64,000 nt of DNA from Pseudomonadota bacterium (GTDB lineage: Bacteria; Pseudomonadota; Gammaproteobacteria; Burkholderiales; REEB80), in contig JAGXAQ010000004.1 in NCBI GenBank assembly GCA_018971485.1, forward strand, positions 1-64,000, given 5' to 3'. Under the pieces are notes generated by a model that had not been told where the DNA came from, made no database searches, and worked only from the letters and a program-made list of their open reading frames with translations. Shown piece by piece: positions 1 to 7,809 of this stretch; position 1 is the stretch's first letter; each line of letters starts with the position of its first letter. The translations under genes were made by a program, and so were the position numbers.

Positions 1-344
1 TGTGGTAATAGTAAATAACTCGCACTCCGCCACTCTTGCCATGACCATCTCTTTCCCATCGCAATTTGCGGATTCTGCCTGTTCCTCAGATTAAGTCACC
101 TGACTTGGGATGGGCTGCAAGATAGCTTATGATATCCTGTCGCCCGGTGTCATTTACTGGTTTTTCTACCTGACATATGTATTCTGGGACTTCAGTAGTT
201 TTTGTAGGCATATTGTGATGTAGAAGCTGATATGAATAAAGCCTATTTCGGCTGATATTGACAATGAAGAAAGATGAATTTTATTCATGAAACTGGACTT
301 AAGACTAGTTTAAAAAAATCTCTAAAAAGAAAAGAGAGGGTTTT
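1..344. other. Non-coding 5' edge of window
   Basis: I see no supported gene here. The last bases carry a purine-rich ribosome-binding stretch (AAAGAGAGGG) just ahead of the ankyrin gene at 345. The rest has no clear hairpin, tRNA or open frame. Confidence 0.5.
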
Positions 345-1082
345 ATGAAAAAAAGACTATTTATATTAATGGTTATTATAATTTCTGGCTTACTATCTTT
401 GAATGTTTACGCTGGTTATGAATTAAATTATGAATTATTAGAGGCTTCGCAAGGGTCTGATGCTGCGAAAGTGCAAAAATTGATTGTAGATGGCGCAAAT
501 ATCAATTTTAAAGATACTGCTGGTTTTACACCTTTGCATTGGGCAGCCAAATTTGGAAAAACTAACATAGTCAAAGTACTGATTGCCAACAAAGCAGACA
601 TCAATTCGAGCAATGGAGGTGTTACGCCATTACATTATGCTGACAATAAGGAAATCGCGGAACTGCTTATTGCTAATGGAGCAAATGTCAATGCAAAGGC
701 TGATGATGGCACAACCCCACTTCATCTGGCTGTAACCAATGATAATGTAAGTGTGGCCAGAGTGCTCATTGAACATGGCGCAGACGTGAATGCAAAAGAT
801 AAAAAAGGGGTGACCCCTCTTGATGATGCCATTATGTTTGGTAGGAAAGGCATGCTTGAATTAATAGTGTCTTCAGGAGCAGATATAATGTCCAAAGATA
901 AGACGGGGGAAACTCCCTTGCATTATGCTGCATACGTTGGCAACAAGCAGGCAATTAAATTACTTATCGCTAAGGGGGCAGATGTTAATATTAAAAATAA
1001 TAATGGCCATACACCTCTGTATTATGCGAAAGATAAAAGTGTAGCTGATATGCTTGTTAGAAAAAACGGGGAAAATAATTAA
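345..1082 (+). CDS. Exported ankyrin-repeat protein
   Basis: A 245-residue protein. Residues 1-23 form a Sec-type signal peptide (KKR, a hydrophobic core, then VYA before Gly24), so the mature protein should be periplasmic. The remainder is a run of about six to seven ankyrin repeats with recurring TPLHxA and GADVNAK-like signatures; the first (about 30-60) and last (about 222-245) are degenerate caps. There is no membrane segment after the signal peptide and no catalytic domain, so it is probably a protein-binding scaffold. Known relatives include Pseudomonas periplasmic AnkB, which supports catalase activity; katG in this window is 23 kb away, so no link is shown. The gene stands alone, is AT-rich, and has a good ribosome site (GAGAGGG). 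The binding partner is unknown. Confidence 0.85.
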   Translation: MKKRLFILMVIIISGLLSLNVYAGYELNYELLEASQGSDAAKVQKLIVDGANINFKDTAGFTPLHWAAKFGKTNIVKVLIANKADINSSNGGVTPLHYADNKEIAELLIANGANVNAKADDGTTPLHLAVTNDNVSVARVLIEHGADVNAKDKKGVTPLDDAIMFGRKGMLELIVSSGADIMSKDKTGETPLHYAAYVGNKQAIKLLIAKGADVNIKNNNGHTPLYYAKDKSVADMLVRKNGENN

Positions 1083-1849
1083 GGGAGAGTGTCAATTACG
1101 CAAAAAATAATTAAATGTATTGGACCGGGTTTCAGATGGACGAAAGTGTAACTACTAAGGATTTCTTAGTAGTTCAAACCGAAGGTTAGAGATGGCTTGA
1201 GTGTAATCTGGAGCATACAGGCTGGATGCGATTATTTTGGTGGACTATCGCGTCAGTTCAAACAGAGCCTTTCAGTTCTGTATATGGGCTGCTCAATGGT
1301 TCAGGAAATATCTGGCACAGGGATATTCTCTTAATTGTTTCATTTCATATTCTTCGGTTTGGGTGACCACCTTCCAAGGATTTTGTGGCCACCTATAGAA
1401 TGAGTATTCATGGCATTTTGTCAAGGAAGAAAATTTCTAAAAGAGGCTCATGGAAGAGCCGATTATGGAGATATTGGGTAAAATTGGACAGATTCTGGCT
1501 AATAATCTGAGATGTGTTTAAGCAAAATACTTTAAATGAATTTTTTGCTTGCGGCTAATAAGCAAGAAATATTTGGTTGTTATCTTTTCCTATTAATGAA
1601 AGAATTAAGCTGGGTTTGTTTTTCTGTAATGAAAGTAATTTTTAGCATTTTTTCAATAACGCCTCTTTAAAGCGTACGTTAGATATTTCTATTTTCATAA
1701 AGAAAGAGGGGACACATATGAAACAGTTATTATTGTCCCGGGCAAGTCTTAGTAAAACCTTCTAGATAGACTTTTATTTTTTGTATTGGCTGAATTAGCC
1801 TCATAGGAAGATTTTAATTCTGAATTGAAACCCAGTTTCTGGAATAACA
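1083..1849. other. 767-base non-coding stretch with hairpins
   Basis: No convincing gene. It holds a perfect 10-bp stem-loop at 1150-1174 (listed separately). A second, shorter inverted repeat (GGGACA ... TGTCCC, 1709-1739) encloses a 15-codon frame starting at 1719 that has a good ribosome site (AGAGGGG). A stretch near 1362-1397 (GGTGACCACC ... GTGGCCACC) resembles degenerate inverted ends of mobile elements. The region may be a scarred insertion site; this is inference only. Confidence 0.4.
1150..1174. repeat. Perfect 10-bp stem-loop
   Basis: AACTACTAAG and CTTAGTAGTT pair perfectly around a 5-base loop (GATTT), 68 bases after the ankyrin stop codon. No U-tract follows on either strand, so it is not a textbook intrinsic terminator. 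It could be an RNA structure, an operator or a mobile-element remnant. Confidence 0.5.
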
Positions 1850-3133
1850 ATGAATCAGTTTTATCAAGATTTAGAAAATAAGGATTCTGCACCTTCTGCC
1901 ACTGAAAATTTTTTCTTGGTGCGAGCCCGGTCAGAGTCTTTGTGTTCGCCTCTTAAAACCGAGGATTATTGCATCCAGGCGATACAGGATGTTAGCCCCC
2001 CTAAATGGCATTTGGCCCATACTACCTGGTTTTTTGAGACCTTTGTTCTCATTCCCTACATGAAAAGGTACGAGAGCTTTGATTCTTCTTTCGCATATTT
2101 ATTTAATTCCTATTATGAAACAGTTGGAAGTTTTTTTGAGCGTTCCAAAAGAGGTTTACTCTCGCGACCAACGGTTAATGAAGTCTATCAATATCGTCAT
2201 TATGTAGACAGGGCAATATGTGATTTATTAAAGGAGCTACCCAAAGGAAAAGAAGCCGAGATTCTTCAACGGGTTCGTTTGGGTGTTGAACATGAAACCC
2301 AGCACCAGGAATTACTGTTGATGGATATTAAGTACAATTTTTCAGTCCACCCTTTCAGCCCTGCGTACCAACCCGTTTCGTTCAATCTTGTGAAATCGCT
2401 TCAACCTATTGCGCTTGATTGGCATGAGGTGAAAGGGGGGCTGGTTGAAATCGGATATCGGGGTGAGGGTTTCTCGTTTGATAATGAAAGCTCAAGACAT
2501 GAAGTCATGCTCCGTGACTTTCGCTTGGGGACAAGGCTTGTGACGAATGCTGAATATCTGATTTTTATGGATGATGGCGGTTATGAGCGGTCTGATTTTT
2601 GGCTTGCAGATGGCTGGCACGCTATTCAGCAACGCCGGCGGACAGGACCTCTTTATTGGCGGAATCTAGAAAATGCATGGATGCAATTTGGGTTACATGG
2701 CCTGGCCCCCCTTGATCCTTATGAACCAGTAGCCCATATCAGCTATTATGAAGCGGATGCCTATGCCCGCTGGGCCGGCAAGCGCCTGCCTACAGAAGCA
2801 GAATGGGAGTGCGTGGCTCAGGATATGCCTGTTCATGGTAATCTTCTTGAAGAAGGCGTGTTGCACCCTTCTGCAGCCCGGCAAAAGGGGTTGACTCAGA
2901 TATATGGTGATTTATGGGAATGGACACAAAGTGCTTATTTGCCCTACCCAGGATTTTCTCCATTGTCAGGTTCTCTTGGTGAATATAACGGTAAATTTAT
3001 GAGCGGACAGATGGTTTTGAGGGGAGGGTGTTGTGTGACAGCACGGGACCATATTCGACCGAGTTATCGAAATTTCTTTCATCCAGGCGATCGCTGGATG
3101 TTCTCAGGCCTAAGACTTGCAGAGGATGGGTGA
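1850..3133 (+). CDS. egtB: Ergothioneine biosynthesis protein EgtB (sulfoxide synthase)
   Basis: A 427-residue non-haem iron enzyme that joins hercynine to a thiol donor (gamma-glutamylcysteine or cysteine) with O2 to make the sulfoxide intermediate of ergothioneine. The N-terminal DinB-like domain carries the expected iron ligands: His57 in WHLAHTTWFFE and His148/His152 in HETQHQE. The C-terminal half is a formylglycine-generating-enzyme/sulfatase-modifying fold, with signatures such as RLPTEAEWE and GDLWEWT and a final RNFFHPGDRW. Length matches the family (about 430). The start codon ATG at 1850 has only a weak upstream purine stretch. It overlaps egtD by one base, so the two are translationally coupled and must form an operon. 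No egtC or egtE is visible next to it, as is usual outside actinobacteria. The product is expected in the cytoplasm as part of thiol redox protection. Confidence 0.93.
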   Translation: MNQFYQDLENKDSAPSATENFFLVRARSESLCSPLKTEDYCIQAIQDVSPPKWHLAHTTWFFETFVLIPYMKRYESFDSSFAYLFNSYYETVGSFFERSKRGLLSRPTVNEVYQYRHYVDRAICDLLKELPKGKEAEILQRVRLGVEHETQHQELLLMDIKYNFSVHPFSPAYQPVSFNLVKSLQPIALDWHEVKGGLVEIGYRGEGFSFDNESSRHEVMLRDFRLGTRLVTNAEYLIFMDDGGYERSDFWLADGWHAIQQRRRTGPLYWRNLENAWMQFGLHGLAPLDPYEPVAHISYYEADAYARWAGKRLPTEAEWECVAQDMPVHGNLLEEGVLHPSAARQKGLTQIYGDLWEWTQSAYLPYPGFSPLSGSLGEYNGKFMSGQMVLRGGCCVTARDHIRPSYRNFFHPGDRWMFSGLRLAEDG

Positions 3134-4092
3134 TGATTGCTAATTCGTTAATATCAGCTATACCAGAAGGGGAGAATATTTTTCTGGAAGAAGTGCTTAA
3201 AGGCTTGAGATTGCGGCAACGGGCTATTCCGCCCAAATTTTTTTATGATGATAGGGGTTCGGCATTATTCGAACGGATTTGTGATACCCCAGAATATTAT
3301 CTGACCCGTGTAGAGGTAAATATTCTGGATCGGTTTGGTCTGGACATGGTGAAATTGATGGGGAATATCTGCACCGTGTTGGAACTGGGTAGTGGTAGCG
3401 CTCTTAAAACGCCGCTTGTATTGCGGCATCTGGAGAAAAGCTCGGTTTATATGCCTGTTGATATCTGTGAGTCCCAGTTAACCGATAGTGTCTATCGTTT
3501 GAATGCCTTGTTTCCAGATATCCGTTTTTTTCCTGTTTGTGCTGATTACACCAGACTGCCAGTTTCAATGGTCAATTATAAGATAGGGCGAACTATCATT
3601 TTCTTTCCAGGCTCGACAATTGGTAATGCTACTCCAGTTGAAGCAATGCAGCTTCTGCGGCGCCTGTCAAAACTGGCAGGCCCGAACGGAGGGTTGTTGA
3701 TAGGAGTTGACAACAAGAAATCATCTGCAATTCTTGATGCAGCGTATAACGATTCACAAGGATATACGGCTGCATTTAATCTTAATCTTCTGGTGCGTAT
3801 GAAAGAAGAGCTAAATGCTGAATTGGATCTGTCAGGATTTGAGCATTATGCTAGATACAACAACCAGCTTGGTCGAGTTGAGATGCATCTTGTCAGTAAG
3901 GTCAGGCAAAGTATCCGGATAGGCCAGGAGGTTTTTTGGTTTCGCAAGAATGAGACGATTCATACGGAAAATTCGTACAAGTATGACCCGCAGGAGTTTC
4001 AGCTTTTAGCTCATCAGGCAGGCTGGCATTTTAACATGATCTGGACTGATGAGGCACAGCATTTCAACGTTTATTATTTAACGTTGCACTAG
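3133..4092 (+). CDS. egtD: L-histidine N-alpha-methyltransferase EgtD
   Basis: SAM-dependent enzyme that trimethylates the alpha-amino group of histidine to hercynine, the first step of ergothioneine synthesis. I chose the ATG at 3133, which shares its A with the egtB stop (TGATG). This gives 319 residues, close to the mycobacterial enzyme (about 321); an open frame reaching back to 3028 would overlap egtB by 100 bases and is unlikely. Family features visible include PKFFYDDRGSALFERICDTPEYY near the N-terminus (quoted here only as a landmark spanning about residues 36-57), the SAM loop LELGSGSALKT, and FFPGSTIGN. The pair EgtB-EgtD is enough to reach the sulfoxide; the final lyase may be encoded elsewhere. 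Confidence 0.93.
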   Translation: MIANSLISAIPEGENIFLEEVLKGLRLRQRAIPPKFFYDDRGSALFERICDTPEYYLTRVEVNILDRFGLDMVKLMGNICTVLELGSGSALKTPLVLRHLEKSSVYMPVDICESQLTDSVYRLNALFPDIRFFPVCADYTRLPVSMVNYKIGRTIIFFPGSTIGNATPVEAMQLLRRLSKLAGPNGGLLIGVDNKKSSAILDAAYNDSQGYTAAFNLNLLVRMKEELNAELDLSGFEHYARYNNQLGRVEMHLVSKVRQSIRIGQEVFWFRKNETIHTENSYKYDPQEFQLLAHQAGWHFNMIWTDEAQHFNVYYLTLH

Positions 4093-4114
4093 CCTGTTAA
4101 GGCTGTCCGGGAGA

Positions 4115-4148
4115 GGGCCACTGGTCTTGTTGTAAGTAGATGTGGCCC
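4115..4148. terminator. Inverted repeat between convergent genes, possible terminator
   Basis: GGGCCAC (4115-4121) and GTGGCCC (4142-4148) can pair around a 20-base loop. It lies between the convergent egtD and gamma-carbonic-anhydrase-like genes, where a shared terminator would be expected. There is no U-tract, so the call is weak. Confidence 0.3.
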
Positions 4149-4209
4149 GGATTTAAGGATTGATTTGAATAATATCCTGAATCTTTTTTCAATTTTGGCA
4201 TGACTGGGC

Positions 4210-4770
4210 TTAGAACTCATTCTGGATATGCTTGTACCCTTTTACCAGTTCAATATTGGTTTCAGCCACACTTTCTGAAAACTCGCTGGCTGCATTGCTG
4301 GCCATGGAGAACGAGGAAAGATCTGTTGTACGGTTGACATGTGTGGTTGATGGAACATAGAGCCCTGCGGGCAATACACACCCATCTACAACACTGTTAT
4401 GCCTGACAACGCAGCGTTCATTGACTGTACAGTCAAAAAGAACCGTATTGAATCCGATAAAAACACGATTGCCAATAATGCATGGTCCATGAACAATAGA
4501 TCGGTGAGCAATGGAGGTGTGCTCTCCAATCTGAACCAATGCACCCGCTTTGGAATGAATGACTACCCCATCTTGAATATTGGAATTGGCGCCAATAATG
4601 ATAGGTTCCATTTCGCCCTGTGCATTCAGTTCGTCGGCACGAATGACAGCATAGGGTCCAATAAATACATTGGGTCCAACAAAAACTTTGCCACATATAA
4701 TGGCTGTGTGATCCACAAAGGCTGATTCATCTATGACCGGCAGGTCGCCGCTTGGATTTTTACGTATCAT
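4210..4770 (-). CDS. Gamma-carbonic anhydrase family hexapeptide-repeat protein
   Basis: 186 residues dominated by left-handed beta-helix hexapeptide repeats (IIICGKVFVGPNVFIGPYAV, IGANSNIQDG, IGEHTSIAHRSIVHG, IGNRVFIGF). The three histidines expected to bind the metal are present in VIHSKAG and in IAHRSIVHG. The sequence ends in a helix containing NIELVKGY, as in the Cam/CcmM-type gamma-carbonic anhydrases rather than the shorter YrdA/PaaY type. Likely reaction: reversible hydration of CO2 in the cytoplasm, as a trimer. Activity is not certain because many gamma-class homologues lack measurable activity, and the acidic loop here (ELNAQGEME) is only loosely like that of Cam. The gene is monocistronic and convergent with egtD. 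Confidence 0.75.
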   Translation of the reverse strand: MIRKNPSGDLPVIDESAFVDHTAIICGKVFVGPNVFIGPYAVIRADELNAQGEMEPIIIGANSNIQDGVVIHSKAGALVQIGEHTSIAHRSIVHGPCIIGNRVFIGFNTVLFDCTVNERCVVRHNSVVDGCVLPAGLYVPSTTHVNRTTDLSSFSMASNAASEFSESVAETNIELVKGYKHIQNEF

Positions 4771-5073
4771 CTGGTTCCATCTTTAAGTTAAGTTATAAGG
4801 TCAATGGCTTTTTAGGGTTAAAGCCGCTGATTTTTGTGTCATCAGAAATTTTTACTGGCTTCAAAACTGCTATATTTTGAAGAAAAGCCACATTCGGATT
4901 GAGCCCGGAAAGTGGTTATTTTGCCATGGAAATGGAGTTTTGCTCAAGTGATAAGGCGAGTGGCTGATTCATGATAAAGGTTTGTGTTTGGATAAGATTC
5001 CTGATTCTCTGATACGAGCAACGTTTTGAGTTTAAATATGGCGGTGCTTTTTTGCACCGCCATGAGTTTAGGG
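4771..5073. other. 303-base intergenic region
   Basis: Upstream region of the gamma-carbonic-anhydrase-like gene and downstream region of the small gene at 5074-5265, both on the minus strand. Apart from the stem-loop at 5038-5063 I see nothing definite. Confidence 0.4.
5038..5063 (-). terminator. Strong stem-loop after the small gene
   Basis: A perfect 10-bp stem (ATGGCGGTGC / GCACCGCCAT) with a six-base homopolymer loop sits 10 bases past the stop codon of the minus-strand gene 5074-5265. It is placed as a terminator should be, but the bases after it on the minus strand (ATTTAAAC) make only a poor U-tract, so it may instead act as a 3' stabiliser. Confidence 0.5.
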
Positions 5074-5265
5074 TTATCCATGAAATAAGTTTTCTGTTTT
5101 GAAGGCTGCTCCTTCGCTTGTGCTGATTTGTTCATCCAGTTCAGTTTCGGCTAGACGTAAATCATCGGGGGTTACTTTCTGGTGGCTGCGCCGCTGGGCA
5201 ATTTCGCGTGCCAGTTGTTTGACGGAAGCCTGATATTCCATTTCGGTCATGTGTCCGTGCATCAT
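5074..5265 (-). CDS. Small hypothetical protein (63 aa)
   Basis: I do not recognise this protein. It is real by context: an excellent ribosome site (AAAGGAG, then seven bases to the start), a complete frame, and a stem-loop right after the stop. The protein is soluble and highly charged with no cysteine. It begins with a histidine/methionine-rich tip (MMHGHMTEME), followed by a probable amphipathic helix (about residues 10-48, with REIAQRR and DDLRLAETELDEQI). There is no signal peptide or membrane segment. It has its own promoter space and is divergent from the SDR gene. A role in regulation or metal handling would be speculation. Confidence 0.6.
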   Translation of the reverse strand: MMHGHMTEMEYQASVKQLAREIAQRRSHQKVTPDDLRLAETELDEQISTSEGAAFKTENLFHG

Positions 5266-5383
5266 GATAATCTCCTTTGGACAAGACGCTAAAATAACAA
5301 CTTCACAAGATCATTTAATCACTCCTGTAATTTGTGTCAATATCTAAATGCAGGCTATTGGAATTTTTGAAATGGAGGAAATC

Positions 5384-6166
5384 ATGGAACTAGGGATACG
5401 GGGGAAACGGGCTCTTGTATTAGGAGCTTCAAGGGGTTTGGGGCAAGGCATAGCAAGGATTTTGGCTCAGGAAGGGTGTCATTTGATTTTGGCGGCACGC
5501 CAGGCTGAAAAACTTGAAGAGGAATCTAGTAAGTTTATTGAGCAGTACGGTATTCAGGTCGAGTGTCATACATTGGATCTGGCTGATGAGGTGTCGGTGG
5601 GGCGGTTCGTATTTCTAATGAAATCTGAACAGATAGATATCCTGATTAACAATAGCGGTGGCCCACCTCCGACGCCTGTTCTGGGTGTAGATTTGAATAT
5701 TTGGAGAAGGTATTTTGAGTCATTGATCCTAAGTATTATTCGCATTAACGATGCCCTGATTCCCGGGATGCGTTTACGAGGATGGGGTAGGGTCCTGTCA
5801 GTTTTGTCCACAGGCGTAGTACAGCCCATACCGACACTTGTCATTTCAAACAGTCTTCGTTCAGTGCTTCTGGCCTGGTCTAAAACTCTGGCAAGGGAAG
5901 TGGCAGCAGATGGCGTTACCATGAATACTATTGCACCTGGACGGATTGCGACTGAAAGGATTAGGGAACTGGATGAGGCGACTGCCCTTCGAGAAAAGCT
6001 AGAAAAGGAAGAGGTACGCGCTATTAACGAACGTAACTTACCTATCGGCCGCTATGGTGAAATAGATGAGTTCGCATCTGTCGCGGTGTTTTTGGTTAGC
6101 CAGTCAGCAAGCTACTTAACTGGTCAGTTTATATGTGTGGACGGCGGATTGGTTGCTGGAATTTAA
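5384..6166 (+). CDS. SDR-family oxidoreductase, atypical (BKR-like)
   Basis: A Rossmann-fold short-chain dehydrogenase of 260 residues. I chose the ATG at 5384 because GGAGGA lies just ahead of it; an in-frame ATG at 5348 has no such site and would add 12 non-conserved residues. The cofactor loop reads LGASRGLGQG, and the usual NNAG is NNSGGPPP. The normal catalytic YxxxK is replaced by SNSLRSVLLAWSK, so the catalytic tyrosine is absent; PGRIATERI and the C-terminal FICVDGG are normal. A known subgroup of 3-oxoacyl-ACP-reductase-like SDRs has exactly this pattern (QPIPxLVxSN), so this is a family trait rather than decay. Substrate and activity are unknown. Its stop overlaps that of the convergent regulator gene by four bases. 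Confidence 0.8.
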   Translation: MELGIRGKRALVLGASRGLGQGIARILAQEGCHLILAARQAEKLEEESSKFIEQYGIQVECHTLDLADEVSVGRFVFLMKSEQIDILINNSGGPPPTPVLGVDLNIWRRYFESLILSIIRINDALIPGMRLRGWGRVLSVLSTGVVQPIPTLVISNSLRSVLLAWSKTLAREVAADGVTMNTIAPGRIATERIRELDEATALREKLEKEEVRAINERNLPIGRYGEIDEFASVAVFLVSQSASYLTGQFICVDGGLVAGI

Positions 6167-7251
6167 CCAGTTGTTTCAGAAAGTTCCGGGAATATTTCTC
6201 GGATACTGATGAGCTCCCCGGCCCGGGTTGCGTCATAGCCTGTGAAGGTTCCTACCATCGTACGGAATTCTGGGCTGTTGATGCTGTGAACCAATTCCTG
6301 GACGGCTGGTTGATCCAGGGTGTCCTGGCGTAAAGCAAGATAATATATTTCTGTGAGTTGCGGTATAAATTCCAGGCCAAACTGGTGGGCTGCAGCCTCA
6401 ATTCCAAAACCAAAATCTGCGTTACCACTTGCAATGGTTGCTGCTACAGCAAAGTGGGTAAATTCTTCCGTATCATATCCATTGATGTTATTTCCACTTA
6501 ATCCGGCTTCTTCCAGCAAGGCATCAATAAGCAGTCGGCTTCCGGATCCATTCTGGCGGTTGATAAATCGTATCTTGGTGCTTGGTAAATCAGTAAGGGA
6601 ATGAATATTCAATGGATTCCCTGGCGCAACAAGGATCCCCTGTTGCCGTTGCACAAGATAAATGAGCTTATATAGCCTTGTTTTAAGCCAGGGTCTGTAA
6701 TGGGCCAGAATCCGTTGAGACAGGCTTCCTGTAGGGATATGGAATCCTGCAATATCACAGCGGGAGCGGGATAACGAAATAAGGCTGTCGACACTACCCT
6801 TAAATTGCAGGTTAAGGCATGATCCACGCTGTTTTAAGAGCATTTTGCGAAGTTGGGCAAGAACGAGATCGTGACTTGCATGCAGGCGAATAACGGGTTT
6901 GTCATAAGGAAGCATCTGATTGATGTCAGATTCCATCTCAGCTGACAGGGTCTGTAGTTGAGGTGCCAGCCTATTTTGGATTCGCTGCGCTGTTAAAAGT
7001 AGTTTTTCACCTATTGTAGTTAGAAAAGCCCCTTTTCCTCTTTCAAGGGTAACCAGAGGCATGCCAAATATTTCAGTCCATTTTTCGAGAATGCCCCATG
7101 CATGCCTATAGGACAATCCGGTTTCCTGGGCAGCCGTGCTGAGTTTTTTATGGCTGTTGATTGCTTCAAGAAGGCGCAAAAGATTAGGCTCAAGTTGCAT
7201 TGAGGCCTCATTGCCAAACATCCAGGCAGGTTGGATCTGGATCTTGATCAT
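6163..7251 (-). CDS. ModE-type HTH regulator with molybdate-binding-like periplasmic domain
   Basis: 362 residues. The N-terminal part (about 17-80) is a winged-helix of the ModE/LysR kind (LSTAAQETGLSYRHAWGILE). From about residue 115 onward there is a type-2 periplasmic-binding-protein fold of the kind called PBP_like or COG1910 (HASHDLVL ... DIAGFHIP ... RFINRQNGSGSRLLID ... GNADFGFGIEAAA). Such proteins are predicted one-component repressors sensing molybdate/tungstate or a similar small ligand in the cytoplasm; there is no signal peptide. No mod or moa genes are nearby, so the ligand is open. It converges with the SDR gene and lies beside an IS remnant. Annotation pipelines may call it LysR family. 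Confidence 0.75.
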   Translation of the reverse strand: MIKIQIQPAWMFGNEASMQLEPNLLRLLEAINSHKKLSTAAQETGLSYRHAWGILEKWTEIFGMPLVTLERGKGAFLTTIGEKLLLTAQRIQNRLAPQLQTLSAEMESDINQMLPYDKPVIRLHASHDLVLAQLRKMLLKQRGSCLNLQFKGSVDSLISLSRSRCDIAGFHIPTGSLSQRILAHYRPWLKTRLYKLIYLVQRQQGILVAPGNPLNIHSLTDLPSTKIRFINRQNGSGSRLLIDALLEEAGLSGNNINGYDTEEFTHFAVAATIASGNADFGFGIEAAAHQFGLEFIPQLTEIYYLALRQDTLDQPAVQELVHSINSPEFRTMVGTFTGYDATRAGELISIREIFPELSETTG

Positions 7252-7369
7252 GGGATTAATCTATCACATTCTGTGCTGATGTGCCTATCAGATTTGCGCC
7301 TAGTGCTCCGCCTGTAACCGCGTAGTGGTTCAGGGGGTGGTGAAGCGGCGCCTATCGCCCGCAGGGCGA

Positions 7370-7784
7370 TCATTCCGGCCTTTCCTGTTGCTCAATGTAT
7401 TGTTTGAGCACAGACAGTGGCGCACCCCCACCGTGATAATGCAATAACTGTGGCTCCAGAATCCCTGCTTATTCCAATAATACCGTTTCAGATGATCGGC
7501 AAACTCTTTACATGGCAATCCGCTGGTGAGTGTTTTCAGGTTGTTCACAAATGCTGATGGGAACACTTTCGGTGTCAAAGCCAAGAGCAGATGCACATGT
7601 TCCGTTTCACCGTTGAATTCCAGCACCTCGCATTCCATTTTGCCGCCGTACTCCGGCAGAGGGCTTCCAGCCGGTACAGCATGGGGCCGCTCATACACCT
7701 GCGGCGGTATTTCGTGACCAGAACCAAATGGTAGTTCAGGTTATAAACGCAATGATGTAGAGTACTTAGAGTTTGCATAGCCAT
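7370..7784 (-). pseudogene. tnpA: Broken IS200-like Y1 transposase TnpA
   Basis: Three pieces of one HUH single-strand transposase lie in different frames. The N-terminus (HCVYNLNYHLVLVTKYRRR) is in one frame. After a shift near 7640 come EVLEFNGETEHVHLLLAL, containing the HUH motif as HVH, and FVNNLKTLTS in a second frame. A further shift near 7420-7430 precedes GGAPLSVLKQYIEQQERPE and the stop in a third. The catalytic tyrosine region (SYCII) lies at the second break. Two frameshifts make an active transposase very unlikely. The start shown is an ATG ahead of the conserved N-terminus; it could be a few codons different. Confidence 0.8.
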
Positions 7785-7809
7785 GTAACTAAATATATAT
7801 AATGGAAGC

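Noticed and set aside
3028-3132. Longer egtD start inside egtB
   Set aside because: It would overlap egtB by about 100 bases; the ATG overlapping the egtB stop gives the family length.
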